NCBI RefSeq assembly: GCF_963662885.1
Contig: NZ_OY760065.1
Span: 506,001-570,000, forward strand
Direction of reading: 5' to 3'
Length of the DNA: 64,000 nt
Source: an uncultured Pseudodesulfovibrio sp.
Lineage (GTDB): Bacteria > Desulfobacterota > Desulfovibrionia > Desulfovibrionales > Desulfovibrionaceae
Positions 35,466 to 43,696 of the stretch are shown here, one piece after another. The position numbers were made by a program, and so were the translations under genes. The notes below the pieces were generated by a model, which saw only the letters and a list, made by a program, of their open reading frames with translations, was not told where the DNA came from and did not search any database. Within the stretch, counting starts at the first letter, position 1, and each line of letters begins with the position of its first letter.

Positions 35466-35795
35466 ATGGACTTTTCGCATATACCCGCCTTTCTCGGAGG
35501 CTTCTTCGACTTCTTGGACAGCCCCGAATGGCGGGCCTGGCCCTTCAATTCCGGATATGGAGAGCACATTCTGCCCGCCGTGGCGCGACTGCTCTTCGTT
35601 ACCATGATCATGGGTGTGATCCTGCTCTTTCTCCGGTTGCTCTTCGGCCCCGGCGGCCCGCTGCGGGACAAGGAGCTTGAGGAGGAAGCCCGCCTCGAGA
35701 CAGAACAGGAACGGGCCGAACTGCAGAAGCTTTTCGACGAAGGCGAGATCTCCGAAGCGGACTTCAAGGTCAAGATGAAGAGGCTGAAAGACTGA
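35466..35795 (+). CDS. Small membrane protein with SHOCT-like tail
   Basis: 109 residues: a hydrophobic segment (about 38-60, LLFVTMIMGVILLFLRLLF), a charged coiled region, and a C-terminal helix pair LQKLFDEGEISEADFKVKM that matches the SHOCT pattern (short C-terminal domain with GxIxxxEFxxxK). The function is unknown; SHOCT tails are thought to mediate oligomerisation. It ends 2 bases before the HD-domain gene. Confidence 0.75.
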   Translation: MDFSHIPAFLGGFFDFLDSPEWRAWPFNSGYGEHILPAVARLLFVTMIMGVILLFLRLLFGPGGPLRDKELEEEARLETEQERAELQKLFDEGEISEADFKVKMKRLKD

Positions 35796-35797
35796 CC

Positions 35798-36586
35798 ATG
35801 TCCCTGTCCGAACACAAGTTTCTGCTCAAGACTTTTGCCGAGAGCCACCTGACCGGCCAGGAAAATAACGACTACCATATCCGCCTCAAGCTCAACCACT
35901 CCATGCGGGTCCTGGACAACGGACTCGCCATCATCGGCAAGGAAGACATAAACGGCCGTACCGGGGAACTAACCGCCATGGCCTGCCTCTATCACGACAT
36001 CGGGCGGTTTCCGCAGTTTATCCGTTACGCGACATTCCGGGACGCGAACTCGGTCAACCACGGGCGCATGGGGATCCTGGCCCTGCGCAACCTCGACCTG
36101 CCCGGCGGATTCTCGGACGGTGAGTGGAGACTCATCAAGGCCGCAGTGGGGCTGCACAACGCCAAAGAGGTGAACCCCAGGCTCAAAGGAACGCTGGCCG
36201 CCATGGTCAACGTCACCCGCGATGCGGACAAAATAGACATTTTCTCCGTCATTCTCGAGCATCTCTCGCAACCGCACTCCCCCGATCAGGTGGTCATACA
36301 CCGCCTGGAAGAACACCCCACACGCTACACTCCGGCGGTCTACAAAGCGGTCATATCCGGTAACTCCTGCGACTACGGACTGCTTCGATACGACAAGGAT
36401 TTCCTGCTGCTTTTGACCGGCTGGCTCTTTTCCCTGAATTACGGGACCTCGGCCCGACTGCTGAGCGAACGCGGCCTGGTGTCCAAAACCTTTGAGATGT
36501 TGCCCCAAAACAGGGAAATCGACGAACTCAAGGGAAAGGTCCTCCACCATCTGGAAACCCTGGGCAAAAACCGTCTTCAGGAGTAA
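35798..36586 (+). CDS. HD-domain phosphohydrolase-like protein
   Basis: 262 residues with HSMRVLDNG, LYHDIGRF (the His-Asp pair), VNHGRMG, GLHNAKE and RDADKIDIF, so the HD metal-site residues are all present. Such domains hydrolyse phosphate esters such as nucleotides. The substrate is not predictable. It lies between the SHOCT-like gene and a sterol-desaturase-type gene in a tight plus-strand unit. Confidence 0.88.
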   Translation: MSLSEHKFLLKTFAESHLTGQENNDYHIRLKLNHSMRVLDNGLAIIGKEDINGRTGELTAMACLYHDIGRFPQFIRYATFRDANSVNHGRMGILALRNLDLPGGFSDGEWRLIKAAVGLHNAKEVNPRLKGTLAAMVNVTRDADKIDIFSVILEHLSQPHSPDQVVIHRLEEHPTRYTPAVYKAVISGNSCDYGLLRYDKDFLLLLTGWLFSLNYGTSARLLSERGLVSKTFEMLPQNREIDELKGKVLHHLETLGKNRLQE

Positions 36587-36605
36587 AAACAGACAAGGAG
36601 GCGCT

Positions 36606-37388
36606 GTGACCACGGAAACTCTGATCCGACTTGGTTCATTTCTGGCCATCCTCGCGGCCATGGGGGCGGCGGAGACTCTGTGGCCCCGCCGGCCGCTGTC
36701 CGAGAAAAAAGGACGCCGCTGGTTCGCCAATTTGACCACGGCCTTCCTCTCCTCCATCCTGACCCGAGCCCTGATTCCCATCCTGCCTGCGGCTGTGGCC
36801 GCCTATTGCGCGGCCCACGGTATCGGTCTGCTCCATGTCATTTCCTTGCCGCCCGTCCCCGCCTGGATCGTTTCCGTGCTCTTTCTGGACATGGCCATCT
36901 ACTGGCAGCATGTCCTTTTCCACCGCCAACAATTACTCTGGCGCGTGCACCGCATGCATCACGCGGATCTGGATATCGATGCCTCCACCGGCATCCGCTT
37001 CCACCCCATCGAGATCTTCCTGTCCATGCTCATCAAGCTGGCAGTGGTCCTGACCCTGGGCCCGCCCGCCGGAGCCGTGATCCTGTTCGAAATCCTGCTC
37101 AACGGCTGCGCCCTGTTCAACCATGCCAACGTAAATATTCCTGCAGGCACTGACAGGGTGCTGCGGCTCTTCATGGTCACCCCGGACCAACATCGGGTGC
37201 ACCACTCGACCAACATGCGCGAAGCCAACATGAACTTCGGCTTCAACTTCCCGTGGTGGGACCGGATGTTCAAGACCTACAAATCTCAGCCGGATCTCGG
37301 CCACGAGGGCATGAGTATCGGCCTGAATATTTTTCGTGACCGGGAGTACGGCAAGTTGCGCCGCATGCTGGCAATCCCGTTTCTCTAG
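36606..37388 (+). CDS. Sterol desaturase/fatty acid hydroxylase family membrane protein
   Basis: About 260 residues with four or so membrane segments and the three His clusters of the di-iron family: HVLFHR, HRMHH and HRVHHSTN. Members hydroxylate or desaturate lipid substrates with oxygen, which is notable in a presumed anaerobe, though homologues are common in Desulfovibrio relatives. The GTG at 36606 is chosen as start because AAGGAGG lies immediately upstream; a longer frame into the HD gene has no support. Confidence 0.85.
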   Translation: MTTETLIRLGSFLAILAAMGAAETLWPRRPLSEKKGRRWFANLTTAFLSSILTRALIPILPAAVAAYCAAHGIGLLHVISLPPVPAWIVSVLFLDMAIYWQHVLFHRQQLLWRVHRMHHADLDIDASTGIRFHPIEIFLSMLIKLAVVLTLGPPAGAVILFEILLNGCALFNHANVNIPAGTDRVLRLFMVTPDQHRVHHSTNMREANMNFGFNFPWWDRMFKTYKSQPDLGHEGMSIGLNIFRDREYGKLRRMLAIPFL

Positions 37389-37464
37389 GCAAGCCGCTTT
37401 ACATCCTTGTGCGAATGCTTATCCTTTTCGTTAACGCATTTTCATCCGAACACAGGAGAACCTC

Positions 37465-38373
37465 ATGTCCGATACACTCTACGACGTCGTCATCCTCGGC
37501 TCCGGTCCCGGCGGCCTGCAGGCCGCCATCCACGCCTCCCGCAAAAAGGCCAAGACATTGATGCTCGGCCGCATCGACAACTCCAGCCTGTATTGGGCCC
37601 ACGTCGAAAACTACTGCTGCCAGATCAAGATATCCGGCGAGGAAATCCTGAAAAAGGGTCGCGCCCAGGCAGAAAGCTTCGGCGCACAGTTCCGGGACGA
37701 GGACGTCCTTGGCATCGAACCAGACGGCAAGCTTTTCTCTCTCAAGCTCGAATCCGGCGACTCGGTCCGAGCCAAGACCATTATCCTGGCCACCGGTTCC
37801 AGCCGCAACAAGCTGGGCGTGCCCGGTGAAAAGGAACTGCTCGGCAAGGGCGTGAGCTACTGCGTGGACTGCGACGCGGGCTTCTATCGAAACGAAGTGG
37901 TGGCCGTGGCCGGTTGCCGCAGTGCTGCCGCAGGCGGAGCCGTGGCCCTGACCAATTTTGCCAGCGAAGTACATCTGTACTGCGAGGAACTGGAAGTGAC
38001 CGACGGGCTGCGCAAGCAACTCGACGAAACCGGAGTGAAGGTTCATGAAGGTGTGTCCATCAAGGAAATCCTGGGCGACAACGCAGTCACATCCGTGAGT
38101 CTTTCCGACGGGTCCACCCAGGAAGTCAGCGGCGTATTCATCGAATTGGGAGCCAAGGGCGTGCTGGAACTGACCGCCATGCTCGGCGTCCAGCTTGATG
38201 AAAACATGAAGTACATCGAGGCGGACAAGAAGCAGGCCACCAACGTGCCCGGCGTCTACGCCGCAGGCGACATCTGCGGCCCGCCCCTGCAGATGGCCAA
38301 GGCCGTGGGCGAAGGCTGCGTGGCAGGCATCGAAGCCGCGTCCTATGCCAAGAAGCTTGGAATCGACGAGTAA
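37465..38373 (+). CDS. Thioredoxin-reductase-like flavoprotein lacking the NADPH motif
   Basis: 302 residues. FAD motifs are intact (LGSGPGGLQAA at 11-21 and AAGDICGPPLQMA near the C-terminus), and a redox pair Cys133/Cys136 (YCVDCD) sits where thioredoxin reductases have CxxC. The second nucleotide site is degenerate: GCRSAA (150-155) replaces GGGDSA, and YCEELEV replaces HRRDxxR. NADPH use is therefore unlikely. Ferredoxin-dependent flavin thioredoxin reductases and related types show similar loss. No thioredoxin gene is adjacent. An AGGAG site precedes the ATG. Confidence 0.85.
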   Translation: MSDTLYDVVILGSGPGGLQAAIHASRKKAKTLMLGRIDNSSLYWAHVENYCCQIKISGEEILKKGRAQAESFGAQFRDEDVLGIEPDGKLFSLKLESGDSVRAKTIILATGSSRNKLGVPGEKELLGKGVSYCVDCDAGFYRNEVVAVAGCRSAAAGGAVALTNFASEVHLYCEELEVTDGLRKQLDETGVKVHEGVSIKEILGDNAVTSVSLSDGSTQEVSGVFIELGAKGVLELTAMLGVQLDENMKYIEADKKQATNVPGVYAAGDICGPPLQMAKAVGEGCVAGIEAASYAKKLGIDE

Positions 38374-38383
38374 ACGTTAACGA

Positions 38384-39013
38384 CTATACCCCGGGAATGC
38401 GACAGCAAACCTGGGCCTCGATGAAACCGGATATCCGCTTGCGGGCATCCGGTTCATCGTTGTTGAACATGAGCACCGCATAATGCACATGGTCCTTCAA
38501 GAAGGTCTTGATCACGGTGCATCCCACGGAGATACCGTCACCGGCCATGTCGAAGGGATGAAAGGTCAGGCGCACACTCCCGCCCGGCTTTGAAGGAAGG
38601 TCGTCCTCACCGTCGGTCATGAACCGGACGCGGGTACAGCTGGCGGACATGTCTTCCAAAACCCCTCTCGCAGCGGCGGCGCCATTGACCACGAAGGCCG
38701 GAAACGAGCAAGAGCAGCGCGGCTCGCAGCGCTCCTCGGCATTGAAGACCTTTTCAGGGGCGGCCAACTCGAGGATGGTGCCCGGCGTGTCCAGGGTGTT
38801 CAGGATTCGGGTGTTGAAGCCGAGCAGCTTGCCGTCAAAAGCGTAACGGACCAGAGCGGCATTGTCGGTCTTCAGCCTTTGCTTGACCGCATCGGGCAGA
38901 TCGGCAAAGGCCATCAACCGACCGTCGGCCTTGAGCCCGGCGACCATGCAGAGGAAACGGTCCTCGAAAGTGGAGACCTCCAGAATGATGCTGTCGCCCA
39001 CTGCGATGTCCAT
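38384..39013 (-). CDS. PilZ domain protein, YcgR-like
   Basis: About 209 residues with an N-terminal YcgR-like flagellar-brake beta domain and a C-terminal PilZ domain. The c-di-GMP motif RCEPR (RxxxR) is present; the second motif reads DMSASC instead of DxSxxG, a Gly to Cys change. It may bind c-di-GMP weakly or not at all. The ATG at 39013 is preferred because GGGAGGGTGG lies just upstream; a TTG at 39061 has none. It is divergent from the next gene. Confidence 0.8.
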   Translation of the reverse strand: MDIAVGDSIILEVSTFEDRFLCMVAGLKADGRLMAFADLPDAVKQRLKTDNAALVRYAFDGKLLGFNTRILNTLDTPGTILELAAPEKVFNAEERCEPRCSCSFPAFVVNGAAAARGVLEDMSASCTRVRFMTDGEDDLPSKPGGSVRLTFHPFDMAGDGISVGCTVIKTFLKDHVHYAVLMFNNDEPDARKRISGFIEAQVCCRIPGV

Positions 39014-39078
39014 GCCACCCTCCCGTATTGTTTCAATAAACCGTGGCGTTTCGGGCTGCAATTATATATACGCTTTCC

Positions 39079-39366
39079 ATGCTCAAAACACTCGGGATTC
39101 TCGCCTGGGGCGGATGCCTGCTGACCCTTGCCTGGCAGGGGGCGGCCTGGGTCGTCACAGGGACCTGGACTTCCATAACCCTCATGGACGTCTTCGGCAA
39201 ACTCTTCGGCCTCAACCTGCTGACGCTTGCCCGTGAGTTGCCTCTGGATATCGCTGCCAAAGCCGCTTACGTGCTCTTCACTACGGAACTCACCCTCTTT
39301 TTATGGTGGGCAGGGGTCGCCATGTTCGGCCTGATGTTCGCCCTCGGGATGATTGGCCGAAAATAA
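39079..39366 (+). CDS. Small hypothetical membrane protein
   Basis: 95 residues with two hydrophobic segments (about 5-27 and 60-90) and no recognised family. The ATG at 39079 is preferred over GTG 39043, which lies within the likely promoter of the divergent PilZ gene, but neither has a clear ribosome site. It lies upstream of the rnf operon, separated by a palindrome. Confidence 0.6.
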   Translation: MLKTLGILAWGGCLLTLAWQGAAWVVTGTWTSITLMDVFGKLFGLNLLTLARELPLDIAAKAAYVLFTTELTLFLWWAGVAMFGLMFALGMIGRK

Positions 39367-39381
39367 ATTCGGTCTGCACTC

Positions 39382-39399
39382 CTATTCTCCGGAGAATAG
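39382..39399. promoter_or_regulatory. Perfect 18-bp palindrome upstream of the rnf operon
   Basis: CTATTCTCCGGAGAATAG is fully self-complementary with no loop, about 95 bases before the decaheme cytochrome start. No T run follows, so it is more like an operator than a terminator. Confidence 0.5.
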
Positions 39400-39493
39400 C
39401 CTTAAGAACCCAAAATCACCTTTCCGCTATGGACTAAACACCTCGCTTTCAGCTACAAGTTTGTATTCAGCTCCAAATCGCGAGGTCGATCCA

Positions 39494-40234
39494 TTGCAGA
39501 AACGGTATCTCCCCATTGCCATCGTGACCGGCATCCTTTTTCTTGCCGCCCTGGGCGGCTATCTGGTGCCTGCCGGATCGCAAGGACCGCCGGTCAGGGT
39601 GCTTCTGGAGAACAAAGGCGGAAAGGTTATCCTGAACCACGCCCAGCACATCGGTGATATGGATGGCCGGTGCGCTGACTGTCACCACACTTCCGGGAAC
39701 GACCCGAATCCGCCCGCCTGCTCCACCTGCCATGTGGCCAAATTCGGCAATGAATTCGCCGCTGCGCACCAAATAACGCTGAATGAAAAACAGTGCGCGT
39801 CCTGCCATCACGCCAAAGCGACCATCGCAAAATTCGACCACGCCGAACACGCTGACGACTACGCTTCCGACGACTGCCGGGCATGCCACCACAGTGAGGA
39901 CATAGAGCCCACTCCACAGGCCTGCTCCAATTGCCACACAGACGGCAGCGACGCCCGCCCGAGCCTGCGCGACGCGACACACACCAAATGTGCGGACTGT
40001 CATGACGAGCTCTTTAAGGAAGGCGCCGTCGGCTGCACCCGTTGCCATGAACGCAAGGCCGAACCGACAGCCAAAGCGGACTACGAAGCCTGTGCCGACT
40101 GCCACGCCACGCCCACGGATCAGCTGATTCCCACGACCATGGCCGCCTTCCACAGCCAATGCCAGGGCTGCCACGAGGAGAACGGCTCCGGACCCTTCGG
40201 CGACGACGCCTGCTACCAATGCCACATGAAATAA
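39494..40234 (+). CDS. Decaheme c-type cytochrome of the Rnf operon
   Basis: About 246 residues with a signal anchor (RYLPIAIVTGILFLAALGGYL) and ten CxxCH heme sites (CADCH, CSTCH, CASCH, CRACH, CSNCH, CADCH, CTRCH, CADCH, CQGCH, CYQCH). It is extracytoplasmic and probably membrane-tethered. Such a cytochrome precedes rnfC in Desulfovibrio, where it likely links the periplasmic cytochrome c pool to the Rnf complex. The TTG at 39494 is chosen because GAGGT lies seven bases upstream and the protein then begins at the anchor; the longest frame starts inside the previous gene. Confidence 0.92.
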   Translation: MQKRYLPIAIVTGILFLAALGGYLVPAGSQGPPVRVLLENKGGKVILNHAQHIGDMDGRCADCHHTSGNDPNPPACSTCHVAKFGNEFAAAHQITLNEKQCASCHHAKATIAKFDHAEHADDYASDDCRACHHSEDIEPTPQACSNCHTDGSDARPSLRDATHTKCADCHDELFKEGAVGCTRCHERKAEPTAKADYEACADCHATPTDQLIPTTMAAFHSQCQGCHEENGSGPFGDDACYQCHMK

Positions 40235-40247
40235 GGGACCCTGAATC

Positions 40248-41453
40248 ATGAGCAATTTCAACTTCAGCCTGTTGTGCGGCGAAACCGGGCCCCTGACAAC
40301 GGCCTCCCGGCCGGACAGGCTGCGCCTTTCCCTGGAGGGTTCAACTCCGATTCTGGCCGTGGGCGATCAGGTACTGGCAGGGACCAAAGTGGCCGTGGGC
40401 AACGGCCCCGACAAGGGTGATCTACATGCTCCCCTGGCTGGAACTATCATCGAGCTTGAGCCCTACTCCATGCTTATTGAAGTGGACAACGGAGGCAAAG
40501 CCGAGCCCCATGCTCCCTGCGCCGAGGGAGGCGGTCCACTCAGGCAATGGCTCAAATCCATGGGCGTGGATGTGGGCGCGCTGTACAAGACTCCGACCCT
40601 CATCCTCAACGGAGTGCCGCCAGAGCCAGGAATATCCGTGTTCGAGCCCCTGCTGCGCGATTATCGCAAGACCCTGGAGATGGGATTGGAAGCGGTCCAA
40701 AAGGTGGTCGAGCCAACCAAGATTTTTCTGGTGGCGGCAAAAGGGAACCGGGCCAATGCGTTCGCCAACTGCACCGTGGTCCACGTCACCCCGGTCTACC
40801 CCAACGGACTCGATCCGCTGGTCTACAAGACGGTCCTCAAGCAGGAGGTTCTGCCGGGCTCCCGGCCGGATAACGCGACCATGCTCTCCGTCAAAGACCT
40901 GTACGCCATCGGCCGGGTCATGGAGACAGGCCGCCCCCTGACCGAGACGGTCATGACCATCGGCGGGCAAAACCAGCTCGTGCGAGTGGGAACGCCGGTA
41001 GGCTTTCTGGCAGCCGAGGCCGGGGCGCAGGTCCAGCCCGGCGATCGGGCCGTCCTGGGAGGCCCCCTGCGCGGACAGGCTGCGGCCAATCTGGAGCAGG
41101 GCGTGGACAAGAACACATACGGCCTGACGCTCATGCGCCAGGACGCCAGCCTGGAGACGACCGACAACTTCTGCCTCGGCTGCGGCGCTTGCGAACGCCA
41201 CTGTCCGGCCCGGATCATGCCGGGCATGATCAGCCGCTGCGCCGAATTCAAGCATTTCACCCGGGCCGAGGCCTACCACATCCACTCCTGCATGGAGTGT
41301 GGCCTGTGCGGCTATTGGTGCACGGCCAGACGGCCTTTGCTGCAATATATCCGTCTTGCCAAATATGAACTCGCCCTGTTGGCCGGGGCCCATGCGCCTG
41401 TCGCCCCCTCGAGCGAAGATATCAAGGAGCAGACCGGAGACGCACCATGTTGA
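40248..41453 (+). CDS. rnfC: Rnf complex subunit RnfC, variant without the nucleotide/flavin motif
   Basis: Peripheral iron-sulfur subunit of the ion-pumping Rnf complex. The 401 residues have the RnfC barrel-hybrid N-terminal part (APLAGTIIEL), an SLBB-like middle and two [4Fe-4S] motifs, CLGCGACERHCP near 309 and CMECGLCGYWC near 348. The usual glycine-rich GxGGAGFPT segment and NGAECEP, which form the flavin/NADH site, are absent: the region at about 103-130 reads MGVDVGALYKTP and ILNGVPPEPGIS. It overlaps rnfD by seven bases. Confidence 0.93.
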   Translation: MSNFNFSLLCGETGPLTTASRPDRLRLSLEGSTPILAVGDQVLAGTKVAVGNGPDKGDLHAPLAGTIIELEPYSMLIEVDNGGKAEPHAPCAEGGGPLRQWLKSMGVDVGALYKTPTLILNGVPPEPGISVFEPLLRDYRKTLEMGLEAVQKVVEPTKIFLVAAKGNRANAFANCTVVHVTPVYPNGLDPLVYKTVLKQEVLPGSRPDNATMLSVKDLYAIGRVMETGRPLTETVMTIGGQNQLVRVGTPVGFLAAEAGAQVQPGDRAVLGGPLRGQAAANLEQGVDKNTYGLTLMRQDASLETTDNFCLGCGACERHCPARIMPGMISRCAEFKHFTRAEAYHIHSCMECGLCGYWCTARRPLLQYIRLAKYELALLAGAHAPVAPSSEDIKEQTGDAPC

Positions 41454-42427
41454 AACCGCTCAATCCCATTCTGACCGTATCCGTCCCGCCACACGTCCAT
41501 TGCGGACGATCCATCCGGCGCTACATGATCGACACCCTTATCGCGCTCATGCCTGCGGCGCTCATGGCCGTCATTGTTTTCGGCGTTGGAGCACTCCGGG
41601 TCATGGCCCTGTCCTGTGCCGTGGCCGTGATCGCCGAGTTTCTGCTCAACAGGATCATGAAACGCGAACAGTCCGTTGACGACTACAGCGCCTTACTCAC
41701 TGGTCTTCTGTTCTCCTTCCTGCTCCCTGCTTCAAGCCCATGGTGGCTGGTTGTCGTGGGCTCGTTCGGGTCCATAGCCCTGGGCAAGATGATCTTCGGG
41801 GGCCTGGGCGGCAGCCCGCTCTGTCCCCCACTGGTGGGCTGGGCCGCGTGCCGCATCTCCTGGGAAAGCTACATGGACACCAACGCGACCATGCTCTCCT
41901 CCCATCTGGCCGCGCCTCTCCAACAACTCAAATATTTCGGTCTGGACGCCATAGGCTCCATCCCGCTCCCGGACCTGCTCATGGGCCACCAACTTGGCGG
42001 CCTGGGCGCGATACAGGTGGCCGCGCTGCTGTTGGGCGCCGCATATATTCTTCTGCGCGGGCACATCAAGTGGGAGGTCCCGGCCGGGTTCATCGCGGGA
42101 CTGCTGCTGACCGCCTGGATCTACCAACTGATTGACCCCACGACCTATGCCCCGCCCCTGTTCCATCTGCTGGCAGGCGGCGCTATCTTCGGAGCCTTTT
42201 TCCTGGCAACGGACCCTTCTTCCAGCCCCATCGGCAGTCTGCCCGCCGTGCTCTTCGGGCTCATGGCCGGAGCCATGGTCATCATTATTCGAGTCTACGG
42301 CCTCTACCCCGACGGCGTGCCCTTCGCCATCCTGCTGGCCAACCTGTTCACCCCGCTGCTCGACCGCATCCGTCCCAAGCCGTTCGGCGGTCCCTACTCG
42401 TTCCTTGACGGCACGGAGGGCGCGTAA
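41447..42427 (+). CDS. rnfD: Rnf complex membrane subunit RnfD
   Basis: Integral membrane subunit that in known Rnf carries a covalent FMN on Thr and takes part in ion translocation. The 326 residues have about ten hydrophobic segments and family sequence SVDDYSALLTGLLFSFLLP and FGGLGGSPLCPPLVGW. The usual SGAT flavinylation motif after that region is not evident; the closest segment is DTNATMLSS. It overlaps rnfC and is followed directly by rnfG. Confidence 0.92.
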   Translation: MLKPLNPILTVSVPPHVHCGRSIRRYMIDTLIALMPAALMAVIVFGVGALRVMALSCAVAVIAEFLLNRIMKREQSVDDYSALLTGLLFSFLLPASSPWWLVVVGSFGSIALGKMIFGGLGGSPLCPPLVGWAACRISWESYMDTNATMLSSHLAAPLQQLKYFGLDAIGSIPLPDLLMGHQLGGLGAIQVAALLLGAAYILLRGHIKWEVPAGFIAGLLLTAWIYQLIDPTTYAPPLFHLLAGGAIFGAFFLATDPSSSPIGSLPAVLFGLMAGAMVIIIRVYGLYPDGVPFAILLANLFTPLLDRIRPKPFGGPYSFLDGTEGA

Positions 42428-43006
42428 ATGAAAGACATGTTCAAGATGGTCCTGGTCCTGTCGCTCTTCTGCGGCCTGTCCGGCCTGACCCTGGCCACGG
42501 TTCGCCAGGCGACGTCGCAGCGCATAGAAGAGCAGGTCATGACCTATGTCCAGGGTCCGGCCCTGGCTCAGATATTCAGTGATTACGACAACAACCCGGT
42601 CAAGGACCGCAAGACCTTCGATCTGCCCGACGGCCCGGTAACCGTGTTCCCGGCCCTGAAGGACGGCAAGCTCATGGGCGTGGCCTTCGAGACCTTCGGC
42701 AAAGGGTACGGCGGCCCGGTGGGCATCATGGTCGGCTTCAACACCGACGGCACCGAATTGGCAGGCATCGGGACCACAACCCTCAAGGAAACGCCCGGCC
42801 TGGGCATGCGCCTGGTGGAGCCCGAATACCGTAACCAGTTCCGGGGCCATACAACCAAATCCGTGGAACTGACCAAGAACGGCGGCGATATCGCGGCCAT
42901 CGCCGGAGCCACCATCTCGTCTACAGCCAGCGTGGCAGCGGTCAACCAGGCAATCCGAATTTTCCAACAGATCAAGGACAAAATCCACTCGACGTGGGCA
43001 TCATAG
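42428..43006 (+). CDS. rnfG: Rnf complex FMN-binding subunit RnfG
   Basis: 192 residues with one N-terminal membrane anchor and a periplasmic FMN-binding domain: GYGGPVGIMVGF, TTLKETPGLGMR and the flavinylation site IAGATISSTAS (usual form SGATISS; the first residue is Ala here, the Thr that carries FMN is present). It starts one base after the rnfD stop. Confidence 0.94.
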   Translation: MKDMFKMVLVLSLFCGLSGLTLATVRQATSQRIEEQVMTYVQGPALAQIFSDYDNNPVKDRKTFDLPDGPVTVFPALKDGKLMGVAFETFGKGYGGPVGIMVGFNTDGTELAGIGTTTLKETPGLGMRLVEPEYRNQFRGHTTKSVELTKNGGDIAAIAGATISSTASVAAVNQAIRIFQQIKDKIHSTWAS

Positions 43007-43016
43007 GACTATCGCC

Positions 43017-43694
43017 ATGAGCACATTGTGGAAGGAATTTTCGAAGGGATTGTGGCACGACCTGCCACCGTTCAAGCTGGTCCTGGGGCTATGCCCTACC
43101 CTGGCCGTGACCAAAACAGCCTACAACGGTTTCGGCATGGGCATGGCCGTCATCTTCGTCCTGGCCCTGTCCAACATGCTGATCTCCATGCTGCGCAAGG
43201 TCATCCCGTCCAAGGTGCGCATTGCCTGTTTCATCGTGGTTGCCGCTTCCCTGGTGGTTTGTGTGGAGCTGCTCATGCAGGCCTACGCCTATCCGCTCTA
43301 CCAGCAACTCGGCATCTTCGTGCCGCTGATCGTCGTCAACTGCATCATCCTGGGGCGGGCCGAGGCGTTCGCCTCCAAGAACCCGGTCCTGCTCTCCGTG
43401 GCCGACGGGCTGGGCATGGGAATGGGCTTCACCCTGTCACTGACTTTCCTGGGCTCCCTGCGCGAACTGTTCGGCTATGGAACGTGGTTCGGCATGCAGG
43501 TCATGGGCGGCTGGTTCAAGCCGTTCGGCTTCATGATCGAGGCCCCAGGCGCGTTCGTCTGCCTGGGCGTGCTGCTTGCGGGCATGAACGCCCTGACCAA
43601 CTGGCAACGGAAATCCAAAGGACTCGAAGCCGTACAAGGCCCGGTCCATGATTGCAAAACCTGCGGCATGTGCGCCAGCAAGCCGAGGATGTGA
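43017..43694 (+). CDS. rnfE: Rnf complex membrane subunit RnfE
   Basis: 225 residues with six hydrophobic segments and RnfE signatures LVLGLCPTLAVTKTAYNG and VPLIVVNCIILGRAEAFA, which supply cysteines of the intramembrane iron-sulfur site shared with RnfA. An extra C-terminal tail carries CKTCGMC. It is followed by a DUF2059-like gene rather than directly by rnfA. Confidence 0.94.
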   Translation: MSTLWKEFSKGLWHDLPPFKLVLGLCPTLAVTKTAYNGFGMGMAVIFVLALSNMLISMLRKVIPSKVRIACFIVVAASLVVCVELLMQAYAYPLYQQLGIFVPLIVVNCIILGRAEAFASKNPVLLSVADGLGMGMGFTLSLTFLGSLRELFGYGTWFGMQVMGGWFKPFGFMIEAPGAFVCLGVLLAGMNALTNWQRKSKGLEAVQGPVHDCKTCGMCASKPRM

Positions 43695-43696
43695 TC

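Noticed and set aside
36492..36605. Upstream extension of the sterol-desaturase-like gene into the HD gene
   Set aside because: The extension is Arg/Lys/Ser-rich shadow sequence; the GTG at 36606 has a strong ribosome site.
39353..39493. Upstream extension of the decaheme cytochrome
   Set aside because: It starts inside the previous gene, would place about 47 polar residues before the signal anchor and has no ribosome site, unlike the TTG at 39494.
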